Below, one piece after another: positions 47,109 to 55,975 of a DNA stretch of 64,000 nucleotides. The notes under the pieces were generated by a model that was not told the DNA's origin, did not search any database, and saw only the letters and a program-made list of their open reading frames with translations. This stretch comes from Monomorium pharaonis (Eukaryota > Arthropoda > Insecta > Hymenoptera > Formicidae). How positions within the stretch are numbered: position 1 is the first letter of the stretch; each line of letters begins with the position of its first letter. The DNA lies in NCBI RefSeq assembly GCF_013373865.1, contig NC_050467.1, forward strand, positions 7,277,237 through 7,341,236, written 5' to 3'. The position numbers and the translations under genes are program-made.

Positions 47109-47638
47109 GCACCTTTTCGGTTCGTTTATCAACTACTTAAAGAAAATGAACAATATGATAACATTTACAAATTTAACTGTAATTATCCGTTCCTACGCAT
47201 AATTATTATAATATTTATTTAAATAATTTATATATAAAATAATTTATTTAATAAAATAGTATAAATTAATTTAAAAATTTTTTGACAAACTTTAATATTT
47301 AAAACTTTAATTATTTAAAAAAAAAAAAAAAAAAAAAAAGAAATTTAATGTACTAACAATAAGATTGTAGAACAGAAAGTGATGAAGAGGGACTGTAATA
47401 TTTTAAGGGAACAAGAGGGAAAATAAACAATTTTAAACCATTATATATATATGTATATTAATTTATTATATAAAAAATTATTAAAAGTATAAAAGTATTA
47501 AAAGTAAAAAAGGATAAAAAAGTATAAAAAGTATATAAAAGTATAAAAGTATATAAAAAGTATATAAAAGTATAAAAATGTAATAATTATAAAAAAGTAA
47601 TAAAAGAGTAATAAAAGATTATTAATTAAAATAGCACG
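47109..47638. other. AT-rich spacer inside the left end of the Polinton
   Basis: Contains an A22 run (about 47319-47340) and a tract of repeated AAAAGTATA units (47480-47600). No gene seen. Confidence 0.6.
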
Positions 47639-48463
47639 TCACTCCCAGATTTCCCCATCTTCGGACGGTGGCTCCATGTCAAATAATCGCCTAAGGTCCC
47701 ACACGTCAGCGTCAAAATTATAATGCCCGTAGGCGTGTTCCCTATTTTGGTTGTTTCTCCACTGGTCCCCTTGGCGGAAATACCGCCTCCACCGAGCTGC
47801 GGCGATATTGATGAATCCAGATATCCTGATTTCATCAAATCCAAAATATGGCTGTAAAAAACATTTTTATTTAATCATGCTGCATGTATCCAAAAACAAA
47901 TTTTGTAGTTGCAAAACAAATACTATATTACATACCTGCTGACCAACGGGCCCACGTATGGACACCACATTATTTAACCAAATGATCGAAGTGTGGCTTT
48001 GCGGCACCCGAACATAGGTACGGCCGTGAACGGCCGTGGTCGGTCCATGTGGGACGTCACCAACGTACACGTACTGAAAAATTTAAAAAAAATTCATATT
48101 ATATTAAATTTATTTTAAAATTTTATATAAAACCATTTATCAAGAAAATTATACTTTATTATTTAATTTTCTTAAACAAAAAAGGAAAAAGTGTCGAATA
48201 GAAAAAATAATAAAAAATAATACACTAGCATATTGAAATAAAACAAACTATATAATATTTTTAATTTAAAAAGAATATATTGCTATAATTTGAATATATT
48301 TTAATTTAAGAGTGATTTTTGTACTTACCCCAACAACCGGGTATTCAATTCTAATTCTATGGCCAAAGTTTGACATGTTGCTAGCACTTTCGAAGATTTG
48401 ACAAACACAGAACGATTTGACGTTGAGGAGTTTGACTAACGTTGAGGAGCAGACCCCCATCAT
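47639..48463 (-). CDS. Polinton-borne protein of unknown function, three exons
   Basis: Exons 48463-48329, 48073-47936 and 47851-47639 are 135, 138 and 213 nt, all joined in phase 0, giving 161 residues. Donors are GGG|GTAAGT and CAG|GTATGT. Acceptors are TTTTTCAG and TTTTTTACAG. The ORF is closed by TGA at 47639-47641. The N-terminal ~30 residues include a cysteine pair (CVC), and the last exon is rich in Trp, Arg and acidic residues. No motif is recognised. TATATAA lies directly before the ATG. It is the outermost gene on the left and points towards the inverted repeat. The agreement of phases and splice sites makes it a real gene. Its role is unknown. Confidence 0.7.
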
Positions 48464-48474
48464 TATATAGTGAA

Positions 48475-49620
48475 GATGTACGTGACTTTTACTTGAGAAA
48501 TAAATTTGAAAAAGATTCTCATGTCAGCTTCGTAGAATTTTTTATCTGCGCTTACCATTGTCTAACAAGAACTAAAACGTATGCAAGATTATCTTATATG
48601 ATGCTGTCTCGGTCAACGTCTCGGTCAACGTCTCTGTCGAAGTAAAGCAGTGTTTAAAACAACTCCATAAAGAGCATATTAAATGTATTATATTGAATTA
48701 TATACATCAAACTGCACCATCGAACCACATTGTACATCTGTTGAACCAGAATTGAACCGCTATCAAACCGTATTATACGTCTATAGAACAGCATTATACA
48801 GCAATCAAACTGCATCACTAGAATTGAACCGTTATCAAATCACATCGTACAGCAACCAAACACATCTATCAAATCACAATTAAACCATCGCTTGAAAAAT
48901 AAAATTTGAAAAGCATATTTTCAGCCACGTCAGCTTTCATAAAATTTTTTATCTGCGCTCACCATTGTCTAACAAAACGTACGTGATTTATCAACGAGAC
49001 CGTTTTATATCATGTCTCGGTCAATGCCTCGGTCAACGCCTCGGCCAACGCCTCGGTCAACGTCTCGATCGAAATAAAGAACTGCTATCAAACCACATCG
49101 TACAGATAAAGAACCGTTATCAAACTGCTTCATACAGCTGCCGAATCATAGTTGAACCGCTATCGAACCACATCATACAGCTATCGAACCACTATTGAAC
49201 CGTTATCAAACCATATCATACAGCTATCGATCCGCTATGTAACCACTATCAACTGCATCATACAGCTATCAAACTGCATTGTACAGCTATTTAACCGTTA
49301 TCAAACTGCATCAAACTGTTATCAAACTGCAGCATACAGATAAAGAACTGCTATCAAACTGTATTATACAGCTATCGATCCACTATTAAACCGCTATTGA
49401 ACTGCATTGTACAGCTATTGAACCGCATCGTACAGCTATCAAACTGCATTGTACAGCTATTGAACCGCATCGTACAGCTATCAAACTGCATCATACAGCT
49501 ATTGAACCGCATCGTACAGCTATCAAACTGCATCATACAGCTATTGAACCGCATCGTACAGCTATCGAACCGTTATCAAACTGCATCATACATCTATATA
49601 TCTTATATGTACAGGAAAAA
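48475..49620. repeat. Tandem-repeat region of the Polinton (21/42-nt units)
   Basis: Two diverged ~410-bp copies begin with TTTTTTATCTGCGCT.ACCATTGTCTAACA (48538 and 48946 regions), each with 12-nt TCGGTCAACGCC runs. Beyond them a 21-nt unit (TCAAACTGCATCATACAGCT or TTGAACCGCATCGTACAGCT) expands to about 49600 with a 42-nt higher order. Because 21 is a multiple of 3, frames stay open on both strands (for example NSCTMRF repeats), but none has a convincing start or context. Confidence 0.85.
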
Positions 49621-49655
49621 GTAGAAATAAACATTTTATTGCGTTTTATTTTTCT

Positions 49656-50183
49656 TTATTTTGAAAAAATTTCGCAATTATTTTGGTGTTGCGACCACCA
49701 GTTATATATTTTAAATACATTTTGTAAAGCACAATTCTTAACATGTTTTTCACATCGTATAGTATTACTAACATCTAGATTATTTAAAGATTCAATGTTG
49801 TCGTAATCCGCATCCAATGTCTTGATATATATCCCATCATCGGTATCGAGTATGTTTATCAACCATTCTCGTTTCTGAAGTCCCTTAACGTATACGATAG
49901 TTTTTCTGTCATCATCATCTTCCGTATTACACACTGTAGATGTAATCAGACGTTTCGCCATGCTGTACGGTATCATCCCGTCTTTCCATTGCAATCCATG
50001 ATGATATGCAATCAACCAAGAAGCGCAAGACTTGTCGGATTTTGTAAGAACACGCCATGGCATGGGGCTAGCAAAAATGTAATGCGTGAGAACGAATCCT
50101 TTTCTCAGTACCGCCACTTCCTTTACGATAAATTTTTTATCGACAATGAATCCTTGCAGATCCACAAATGTCGGTACGATCAT
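49656..50183 (-). CDS. Polinton protein with FVDLQGF motif, function unknown
   Basis: About 175 residues. The first true ATG is at 50183; the frame opens upstream at 50219 only with a TTG. It begins MIVPTFVDLQGF and continues with a KEVAVL segment, then a YHHGLQWKDG segment and an acidic middle. Similar proteins are, as I recall, common in insect Polintons as uncharacterised genes. The D...QGF and KE pattern near the N-terminus recalls RNase H-like nuclease starts, but that is a guess. It is the last gene of the minus-strand capsid block, 60 bp after the major capsid frame ends. A GATAAAAA box lies 46 bp upstream. Confidence 0.8.
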   Translation of the reverse strand: MIVPTFVDLQGFIVDKKFIVKEVAVLRKGFVLTHYIFASPMPWRVLTKSDKSCASWLIAYHHGLQWKDGMIPYSMAKRLITSTVCNTEDDDDRKTIVYVKGLQKREWLINILDTDDGIYIKTLDADYDNIESLNNLDVSNTIRCEKHVKNCALQNVFKIYNWWSQHQNNCEIFSK

Positions 50184-50245
50184 TATGAGTAACTCTTCAA
50201 GACTGTACTTTAATACCAAATATCTCAGTTTTTATCAGTTTGATG

Positions 50246-51451
50246 TTACATGATTTTGCGCACTACGTTGGACAACGGACAATATTCAATTACACGATCA
50301 TGTAAAATGAGACAATAAGCGGTAGTATTCGCGGGAACATTTTCTTTGCAATCAAATTCTATGCGCACATCTACAGTAGCACTCTTGACGGATTCGTTTT
50401 GTCGCGAACAGTCAATGACCGCAAAAGGTCCTTTTTCCAGGAATGTGATTACGTTGAGCAGCGTTTCACACTCATATCCATAATAAGATTTACCAAAACG
50501 TCGATACATGTCATACAGAATTGCATATCTAGATTTACGAAAGTCTAAATTCATATCGTCATACGGATAAAATTCGGAGTTTAGATAAAGTTTTACGTTG
50601 ATCAAATTACAGTCGTCAAAGATTGTAACATCTTGTGACATGATATTTTTTCGACCAGTCTGCAGTGCGAAGATAACGAAGCGCGGTTTCTCGAGCTGAA
50701 TTGCAGTTTTAACAGCCCATGAATGTTTCGTCGTACTCTGCAGCAAAGGGTACTCATACAGATCCCAGGAGCGAAAACTCATACTTAGACATTGTCCACT
50801 CTCCAAAGCTCGCAGCAATGATAATTTGTTGACTTCGTTTAACGTAACATGCGGCATTCGCCACTGCACTTTAAATAATTCAATTTCCGGTTGAGCCGTA
50901 GAATTTCCGACGATAGAATTGTTATCGTTCCGCGCTCGTATCAAGATCAATTCGTGACGAGCGTTAACAATCACGCGTTTGTAATCTTCGCAAAAGCCCA
51001 ATAATACACTAAGCGGTACGCAAAAGTTGAAGTATCCTTCCGGTAGGTTATACGAAAATTCCCATCCTGCATTCTGCATAATTACTGCTTTGTCATATGA
51101 CAACGATACATAGTTCTTGAGAGTGCTGGTTATTCCAACGTTTCTGTTGCGATCAATTTCCACGCCGTTGAGTTCATATCGAATTTCATCAAACATGAAC
51201 GCCACGCAATTATTTCCGAGATTTATCTCATCTTTATCCTTATCGTCTTTCTTCTTCATCACCAATCTTCCTTCGACGTAGAGAAAACTTTCACATGGTA
51301 ACGTGTATAAATCCTGCTGTTGTATGGGTATCCTTATTTCATCGCTGTATCCAAAAGTGGTGTTGGCGTACGGATTGTACGTATGAGTCTCAATCTTGAC
51401 GATGCTGTCGTCAAAGATCGGCTCGCCTCCAATGTTCAAGATGTTAGACAT
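50246..51451 (-). CDS. Major capsid protein candidate (double jelly roll)
   Basis: 401 residues, within the Polinton major capsid range. The protein is rich in beta-prone segments and has the NSEFYPYDDMNLDF motif (about residues 295-310), which I associate with Polinton capsid proteins, next to a short YDMYRRFGKSY segment. By family it would form the hexameric shell units of an icosahedral particle in the nucleus. It lies directly next to the minor capsid and protease genes. The start is the first ATG, with a GATAAAAA box 66 bp upstream. No internal stop or frame break is present. The fold is inferred from family knowledge, since sequence alone cannot show it. Confidence 0.85.
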   Translation of the reverse strand: MSNILNIGGEPIFDDSIVKIETHTYNPYANTTFGYSDEIRIPIQQQDLYTLPCESFLYVEGRLVMKKKDDKDKDEINLGNNCVAFMFDEIRYELNGVEIDRNRNVGITSTLKNYVSLSYDKAVIMQNAGWEFSYNLPEGYFNFCVPLSVLLGFCEDYKRVIVNARHELILIRARNDNNSIVGNSTAQPEIELFKVQWRMPHVTLNEVNKLSLLRALESGQCLSMSFRSWDLYEYPLLQSTTKHSWAVKTAIQLEKPRFVIFALQTGRKNIMSQDVTIFDDCNLINVKLYLNSEFYPYDDMNLDFRKSRYAILYDMYRRFGKSYYGYECETLLNVITFLEKGPFAVIDCSRQNESVKSATVDVRIEFDCKENVPANTTAYCLILHDRVIEYCPLSNVVRKIM

Positions 51452-51635
51452 CTTAGATATTTCGTACGACGAATCCCAATGATTTTAAAAATTCAACGTT
51501 TGACGCGGAGAGTTTCTTTTTATCAGACGATCGAATATTTTTAACTGTCGTACAATTTATGTCACACGGTCGAATATTCTTGATTGGTGTAAAAATTGTG
51601 TCCTTCACTTGCTCATTCAACACGAGCATCTCACG

Positions 51636-52376
51636 TTATCGTCTTCGTACGTGTAATCTAACGGTAATCTCCTCTCCGCGAAAATCGAGTAATTGACCGT
51701 TCTGATCCACAATGCGAATCGTCAAATCAGTAATGCTCCGTGCGACGATTGGAAGGTAAATGATCTGTGCAGGTGTTTCCGATATCTTATATCCTGGTGG
51801 CACCCTCGGTGAAAATTCGTGTATCGTGTGTACACACTTGTCGTTGCTGTACGCACCTGCAGTCACGTTACATTCTATGCGAATAATATTTACGTTTATG
51901 ATATTTATAGGTGCATCCGATTCATGCCACAATCGCGATTCAAGAATACGACGCGATGAAAATCCCAACAGCGATCCGATGTTGTTAGGTTTAATGAAAT
52001 TTATCCGATAGGCACACATAATCTCGCTCTTCATTGTATTATTGTTAGCACGAATCACCAGCGGATATTCGCTCTCGTCTTCATTTTCTTTGCGAAACGT
52101 CCTCTTTCCCGCAACATCGGGATGAGATTGTAAAATTGCGCGTTTCAAATATCTATCTATATCACGCAATTCATACGATCCTTCCGGAATCATAATTTCC
52201 TTGTCGTCTTTGTCATAGTAAAATTTGTTATTCGATAAATTTACATTAGGTATGGTATAATATGTTTCAAAATCTGTGAGGCCGAGCTCGTAATCGCCAT
52301 CGCTCAAATCTACGGCTGGAAAATAGCTTACCGCGAGGATGCTACTCTTGCCGGTTAGCGTAAACGTCAGTGACAT
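51636..52376 (-). CDS. Minor capsid (penton) protein candidate, single jelly roll
   Basis: 246 residues. The C-terminal part has PPGYKISETP, YLPIVARSI, then LTIRIVDQNG and DFRGEEITVRLH, a pattern typical of Polinton penton proteins. It would form the fivefold vertices of the capsid. It lies between the protease and the major capsid gene on the same strand, with spacings of 34 and 185 bp, as usual in insect Polintons. The upstream spacer (51452-51635) contains two copies of a (G/A)TCGAATATT motif and a GATAAAAA box serving the capsid gene. The frame is intact. Confidence 0.85.
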   Translation of the reverse strand: MSLTFTLTGKSSILAVSYFPAVDLSDGDYELGLTDFETYYTIPNVNLSNNKFYYDKDDKEIMIPEGSYELRDIDRYLKRAILQSHPDVAGKRTFRKENEDESEYPLVIRANNNTMKSEIMCAYRINFIKPNNIGSLLGFSSRRILESRLWHESDAPINIINVNIIRIECNVTAGAYSNDKCVHTIHEFSPRVPPGYKISETPAQIIYLPIVARSITDLTIRIVDQNGQLLDFRGEEITVRLHVRRR

Positions 52377-52409
52377 ATTGAAACGAATACTGAGTTAAAT
52401 TGCACAATG

Positions 52410-52781
52410 TTAGTCTTTAAATTGATTATTAACTGTTTGGAGAAAACGCAAACACAGTTGACCGCAGTTGCTTTGATCGTAACGTTGGTATGGCGTGTGA
52501 TTGTACTCGATCCGCTTTACATCTAAATATTGTACCAGTTCTTTCGGCGGTCTAAGATTGCCGAAACTATCAAAGTATATAGCGCGATCTCCCCTCTTTG
52601 CGTATGCCACCCAGTGTGTACCCGATCCTTCAGCATTATCTAAATTTACAATACCACTCTCGTTTCGATATGCTCCAGCCGTTGGTAATGCCGTACGCAT
52701 AAAAATTCCTCTAAAGTATGGAATGCGCATACGTTTTGCTAGCTGTAATAATTGTATGTTGGTAGTTACACCTTTCGGCAT
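52410..52781 (-). CDS. Adenain-like cysteine protease
   Basis: 123 residues. It shows the adenovirus-type protease signature: histidine in GTHWVAY (H56), aspartate in YFDSFG (D71, where adenain has Glu/Asp), then Gln103 and catalytic Cys106 in QSNCGQLC. It would cleave precursor capsid proteins during maturation. The upstream frame is also open through the A tract at about 52800-52813 with no stop, so it could be made as an extension of the phospholipase protein. The annotated ATG overlaps the end of that gene by 71 bp in another frame. The catalytic set is complete. Confidence 0.9.
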   Translation of the reverse strand: MPKGVTTNIQLLQLAKRMRIPYFRGIFMRTALPTAGAYRNESGIVNLDNAEGSGTHWVAYAKRGDRAIYFDSFGNLRPPKELVQYLDVKRIEYNHTPYQRYDQSNCGQLCLRFLQTVNNQFKD

Positions 52782-53433
52782 TTTTAACGTCTTTTTGACG
52801 TTTTTTTTTTTTTCTTTTCATCAAAACTCCTTGTCCACATTTGTATGGAGCGAGATAAACTCCATGACCTTCCATGACGTGATTATGACGTTTCAATTCT
52901 TTCAGCTGACGCTGCGCTGCCTTGTTATCATTCACAACTTTCGCAACTCCCGCCGCTCCGCCGACCAACGACCCGAGAACTCCCAATAGCGGTAGAATGG
53001 GTAAAACACCTCCGCGTTTCGCTACCGGAAGTATTCGTTTACTCGTTCTTTTCTTCTTATCTCTTTTTTTCTTTTTATCTCTTTTTTTCTTTTTCAAGCC
53101 CATACCGATTTTCATCTTAGTCTTCATAGCTGCCCAAACGGTTGCTGCAGCAGCTCTTTCTCCAAAAGTCGAATCGTTCGCTGTAATCCGTTTTCGCGCT
53201 TCTGCAGCGAGTATATTGTCAGCTGCGTGTCTGTCGGTGAGTTCGTTGCTCCGGGAGTACGCAATGTCGTGTTCGCGACACGCCACGTCCAACGGATTAA
53301 TACCCCGATCGCCTCTGGCCAATCGCTTTTTCAGCCTAGTACCCGGACCGCAAAATTGATATCCAGGTATATGCAGTTCAAAAGGAAGCGCATTTATCGC
53401 ACGATTTAACAAGCCGCGACCTACCGCTGGCAT
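52711..53433 (-). CDS. Capsid-type phospholipase A2 protein with membrane-active segment
   Basis: I take the ATG at 53433 (240 residues), which leaves about 13 bp of overlap with the 86-residue gene. An earlier ATG at 53487 adds 18 residues. The protein opens with GRGLLNRAIN, then the calcium-loop signature FCGPGT and the catalytic DVACREHDIAY, as in parvovirus VP1 phospholipases that help particles leave endosomes. A lysine-rich tract is followed by a hydrophobic glycine-rich segment (LPILPLLGVLGSLVGGAAG) like a membrane-lytic or adenovirus core-type peptide, then a basic tail. The frame enters the A tract at about 52800-52813 and ends 71 bp inside the protease gene. Both catalytic residues (His, Asp) are present. 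Confidence 0.88.
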   Translation of the reverse strand: MPAVGRGLLNRAINALPFELHIPGYQFCGPGTRLKKRLARGDRGINPLDVACREHDIAYSRSNELTDRHAADNILAAEARKRITANDSTFGERAAAATVWAAMKTKMKIGMGLKKKKRDKKKKRDKKKRTSKRILPVAKRGGVLPILPLLGVLGSLVGGAAGVAKVVNDNKAAQRQLKELKRHNHVMEGHGVYLAPYKCGQGVLMKRKKKKRQKDVKNAERCNYQHTIITASKTYAHSIL

Positions 53434-53681
53434 TCGCGACAATTCTTTATCAACGGTGCGGGGCCGTCGATGTGCGTCTGCTGCCACGATTGATTATAAT
53501 GCTCGTAACAACGACGATAGCTTTGAACCTCTGGATCAGTCTTTATATGTTCCGGAAGCCTATCCCACATGTGTTCGATATAGTTGCCACACACGCGTAG
53601 CAAAATAGGCTTCGATACGAATTCTAACTGTTCGACGCTCAAATCGAGTATATCAGAGGGATGTGACAATATGAGAAACAT
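53421..53681 (-). CDS. Small Polinton protein of 86 residues
   Basis: It begins MFLILSHPSDILDLS, has a central WDRLPEHIKTDPEVQSY segment and ends with HIDGPAPLIKNCRECQ, including two cysteines. It is mostly alpha-helical in appearance and slightly acidic. It heads the minus-strand structural block, overlapping the phospholipase start. The divergent ATPase gene begins 90 bp away. A GATAAAAA box lies 60 bp upstream and CTATTTATAG lies between. I recall similar small proteins beside the phospholipase gene in other insect Polintons, but no function is known to me. Confidence 0.75.
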   Translation of the reverse strand: MFLILSHPSDILDLSVEQLEFVSKPILLRVCGNYIEHMWDRLPEHIKTDPEVQSYRRCYEHYNQSWQQTHIDGPAPLIKNCRECQR

Positions 53682-53771
53682 TTTACATACTGAGCAATTT
53701 TGCTCGGCGCGTCTCTATAAATAGATCGGTCTTAATATAATTTTTATCAGTTCTTATGAGAGGGGAAAAAT
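53682..53771. promoter_or_regulatory. Divergent promoter region between structural block and ATPase
   Basis: 90 bp between two outward-facing genes. It holds TCTATAAATAG (about 53714-53724) readable on both strands and a minus-strand GATAAAAA (53741-53748). AGAGGGGAAAAATATG leads into the ATPase start. Confidence 0.5.
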
Positions 53772-54461
53772 ATGCGGTTCGTACAACATTCACCAGCGAT
53801 TAAAATAACAAATTTCGATGACAGGATAATGTCCGAACGAAAGATACGGAGACATGGAAACATGTTGCCGAGTTCTATACGCGGTATAATTTGCGGTCCG
53901 TCAAATTGTGGCAAGACAAACGTATTAATAAGCTTGTTGGAAAGTCCGCATGGAGTACGTTTTGAGAATGTGTATGTGTACTCGAAATCATTACAACAAC
54001 CGAAATATCGATATTTGGAAAATTTATTGACACCGATTGAAGAAGTTAGTTATTTTGCATTCTCCAATAACTGTGATGTCATTCAGCCGAGTGAAGCGCT
54101 TCCGAATTCCATTTTTATCTTTGATGACGTGGCGTGTGATAAGCAAGATACGATAAGAGACTACTTTGCAATGGGGCGACACGTGGACGTCGACTGCTTC
54201 TATCTCTGTCAGACGTATGCAAAGATACCGAAACATCTTATACGCGACAATGCGAATTTGCTAATTTTATTCAAGCAGGATGGTACTAATCTAAAACATG
54301 CGTACAACGATCATGTAAATACCGATATGTCTTACGAGGATTTTAGCAATTTATGTCATACTTGTTGGCAACAAAAGTATGGATTTTTAGTGATAGATAA
54401 GGATAGTGCGCTCGCTAATGGACGGTATCGAAAAGGATTTAATGACTTTGCAATACCATAA
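53772..54461 (+). CDS. Genome-packaging ATPase (FtsK/HerA, A32-like)
   Basis: 229 residues. Walker A GPSNCGKT at residues 42-49 and Walker B SIFIFDDV with Asp118-Asp119 are intact. LCQTYAKIPKHLIRDNANL follows, consistent with the sensor region of A32-like packaging ATPases. The enzyme would pump element DNA into preformed capsids. It is the first gene of the plus-strand block, with the next gene starting 46 bp later. The length suits the Polinton family. An internal ATG at residue 20 is possible, but the first ATG is kept because the upstream residues look coding. Confidence 0.9.
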   Translation: MRFVQHSPAIKITNFDDRIMSERKIRRHGNMLPSSIRGIICGPSNCGKTNVLISLLESPHGVRFENVYVYSKSLQQPKYRYLENLLTPIEEVSYFAFSNNCDVIQPSEALPNSIFIFDDVACDKQDTIRDYFAMGRHVDVDCFYLCQTYAKIPKHLIRDNANLLILFKQDGTNLKHAYNDHVNTDMSYEDFSNLCHTCWQQKYGFLVIDKDSALANGRYRKGFNDFAIP

Positions 54462-54507
54462 AGCAGTTAGTTGTTTTCGATACGTTGACCAAGTAGCGTT
54501 TCTCAAC

Positions 54508-55575
54508 ATGGATAACACAGATAACAGTATGAATCGTGAGAAGATTGTGAAAGAGATTGCGAAAACGAGTGATTCAATTCGCAAAAAATATCGCGCTTTG
54601 AAAGCGGGTAAAGTGCAAGAAGAGATGGCGTTGGAGAGACACTTTAAGCCCATTGTCGAACCATTAAAACAGATTGTTGAAAACACCGTTGGTAATGTAT
54701 CAGATCCGATTAAGAATGAATCGTTCTTTTCGGGGGAAGACGAATACTCAGAACCAAAACCGAAACGAAAGCGATTAAACGCTTCGCTTAACAATTCTAT
54801 AATGACCTCTACTCCTGTTAAAAAAATGAGACGATCAAAAACTGTACCAACTAATTTGAATGAAACATCGCAAATATTACATGATAGCGATTTATCGTAC
54901 AGTCATGTACCTTCTGTCGAAGACGTTTTTGAAGTTGCAGCCAATGAATCGCTTGTGACGTCTATTCGACAACAGTTGGAAACGCGAGAAGGACGTGAAA
55001 AGTTGCACGCACACTATGGTCCATTAGGTCAAAAATATATGGGAGCTGTTCTGAGTGGTAAAAAACCAGTCATAATAGATACTGTTTATGGAGTTTATTT
55101 CACCGACTTTGGAACGATGCTCGGCGATAAACGCATCGACATACATAAGAATGACAGCATAGTCATAGATGGTAAAATATATGTGGGAACACCTGGTCTG
55201 TACGAATTAATTTTCATGAAAATGCCTAACATGTACACGAATAATGACCTGCAGAATTATAAAAACATTCTATTGGTAACAAATGCATATAGGCGCGGGC
55301 ATATTGCACATAATCAAGTAATGGGCAACAAAGGGTCTAAATATAAAAATATAATTGCGCCTTTAGTAACAGACGTAAAAGTTGGACAAGGTATACCGAG
55401 CGCTATTACATTAAATGATAACAAAATCGATTATGTTCATTGGGATGATCCCAACGAGCTTGTGGATCGCCTTCGATTGCTCGAGGCCTCACACCAGGCA
55501 GGGCACAATGCTCACGACAACGAGATTCTATCAATTATTGAAGAACTTCGCGAGGTTGGTCTTATTATAAATTAA
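54508..55575 (+). CDS. Conserved Polinton protein, 355 residues, function unknown
   Basis: The frame opens at 54406, but the first 34 codons overlap the ATPase end, so the ATG at 54508 (MDNTDNS) is preferred. An N-terminal coiled-coil-like region (EKIVKEIAKTSDSIRKKYRA) is followed by a basic patch KPKRKRLN, a low-complexity middle and a conserved C-terminal half: GPLGQKYMGAVL, GVYFTDFGTMLGDK, TPGLYELIFMKMP. I recall this C-terminal pattern from uncharacterised insect proteins (possibly DUF8207), including Polinton copies. It lies between ATPase and integrase. Role unknown; a structural or DNA-binding protein is possible. Confidence 0.8.
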   Translation: MDNTDNSMNREKIVKEIAKTSDSIRKKYRALKAGKVQEEMALERHFKPIVEPLKQIVENTVGNVSDPIKNESFFSGEDEYSEPKPKRKRLNASLNNSIMTSTPVKKMRRSKTVPTNLNETSQILHDSDLSYSHVPSVEDVFEVAANESLVTSIRQQLETREGREKLHAHYGPLGQKYMGAVLSGKKPVIIDTVYGVYFTDFGTMLGDKRIDIHKNDSIVIDGKIYVGTPGLYELIFMKMPNMYTNNDLQNYKNILLVTNAYRRGHIAHNQVMGNKGSKYKNIIAPLVTDVKVGQGIPSAITLNDNKIDYVHWDDPNELVDRLRLLEASHQAGHNAHDNEILSIIEELREVGLIIN

Positions 55576-55610
55576 AACTGCATGAAACAAACCATTTAGT
55601 CAACATCGAA

Positions 55611-55952
55611 ATGTCAATCAACAAGTTTGGAACATCGCTTGGAAGAGGTGGTGCGGAACCATACTACCAATGGAGTGGATTAGTCAGAAATTACGTGCGC
55701 GATAACGCTCTTTGCATGACTGCCACTGATTTTGATGCAAAGTCGCGCAAAATTCGACGTGTAGCGCTGCCTGTAGACGATACTGATGCAGCCAATAAAC
55801 GATACGTGCAGCAGACCGTGAAAATTTTAAAGGATCGACAGGATGAAATCGAGAGGAAGATTGAGACACTTCAAAGTAGAGTGGAAATTACAGCTCATAT
55901 GTTAAACGAGTTTCAAAGACAGCTCGACGCGGTGACTCATCGTGCCGAGTAA
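55611..55952 (+). CDS. Fibre-like coiled-coil protein, 113 residues
   Basis: After a glycine-rich start (GTSLGRGGAEP) comes the segment RRVALPVDDTDAANKRYV, which closely follows the LxxPxxxxDAaxKxYV pattern found next to trimeric coiled coils in phage tail-fibre and viral spike proteins. The rest is a heptad-rich helix (KDRQDEIERKIETLQSRVEI). This suggests a trimeric attachment or tail-fibre-like component of the particle. It lies between the 355-residue gene and the integrase, 35 and 23 bp from them. The function is inferred from motif resemblance only. Confidence 0.75.
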   Translation: MSINKFGTSLGRGGAEPYYQWSGLVRNYVRDNALCMTATDFDAKSRKIRRVALPVDDTDAANKRYVQQTVKILKDRQDEIERKIETLQSRVEITAHMLNEFQRQLDAVTHRAE

Positions 55953-55975
55953 AAAAGTCAATACATCGAATATAT

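Noticed and set aside
46751..47140. Open frames in the Polinton terminal repeats (also 63588-63992) with Arg-Pro-Ala repeats
   Set aside because: They appear in both arms, are driven by the 7-bp GC array, and change frame with the unit count. They are repeat shadows, not genes.
49372..49554. Minus-strand ORF of FNSCTMQ-type repeats as a cysteine-rich repeat protein
   Set aside because: It is a direct translation of the 21-nt array, which is open in several frames. No start context, signal or neighbour supports it.
52922..53359. Plus-strand ORF of 145 codons opposite the phospholipase gene
   Set aside because: Antisense shadow of the conserved minus-strand frame.
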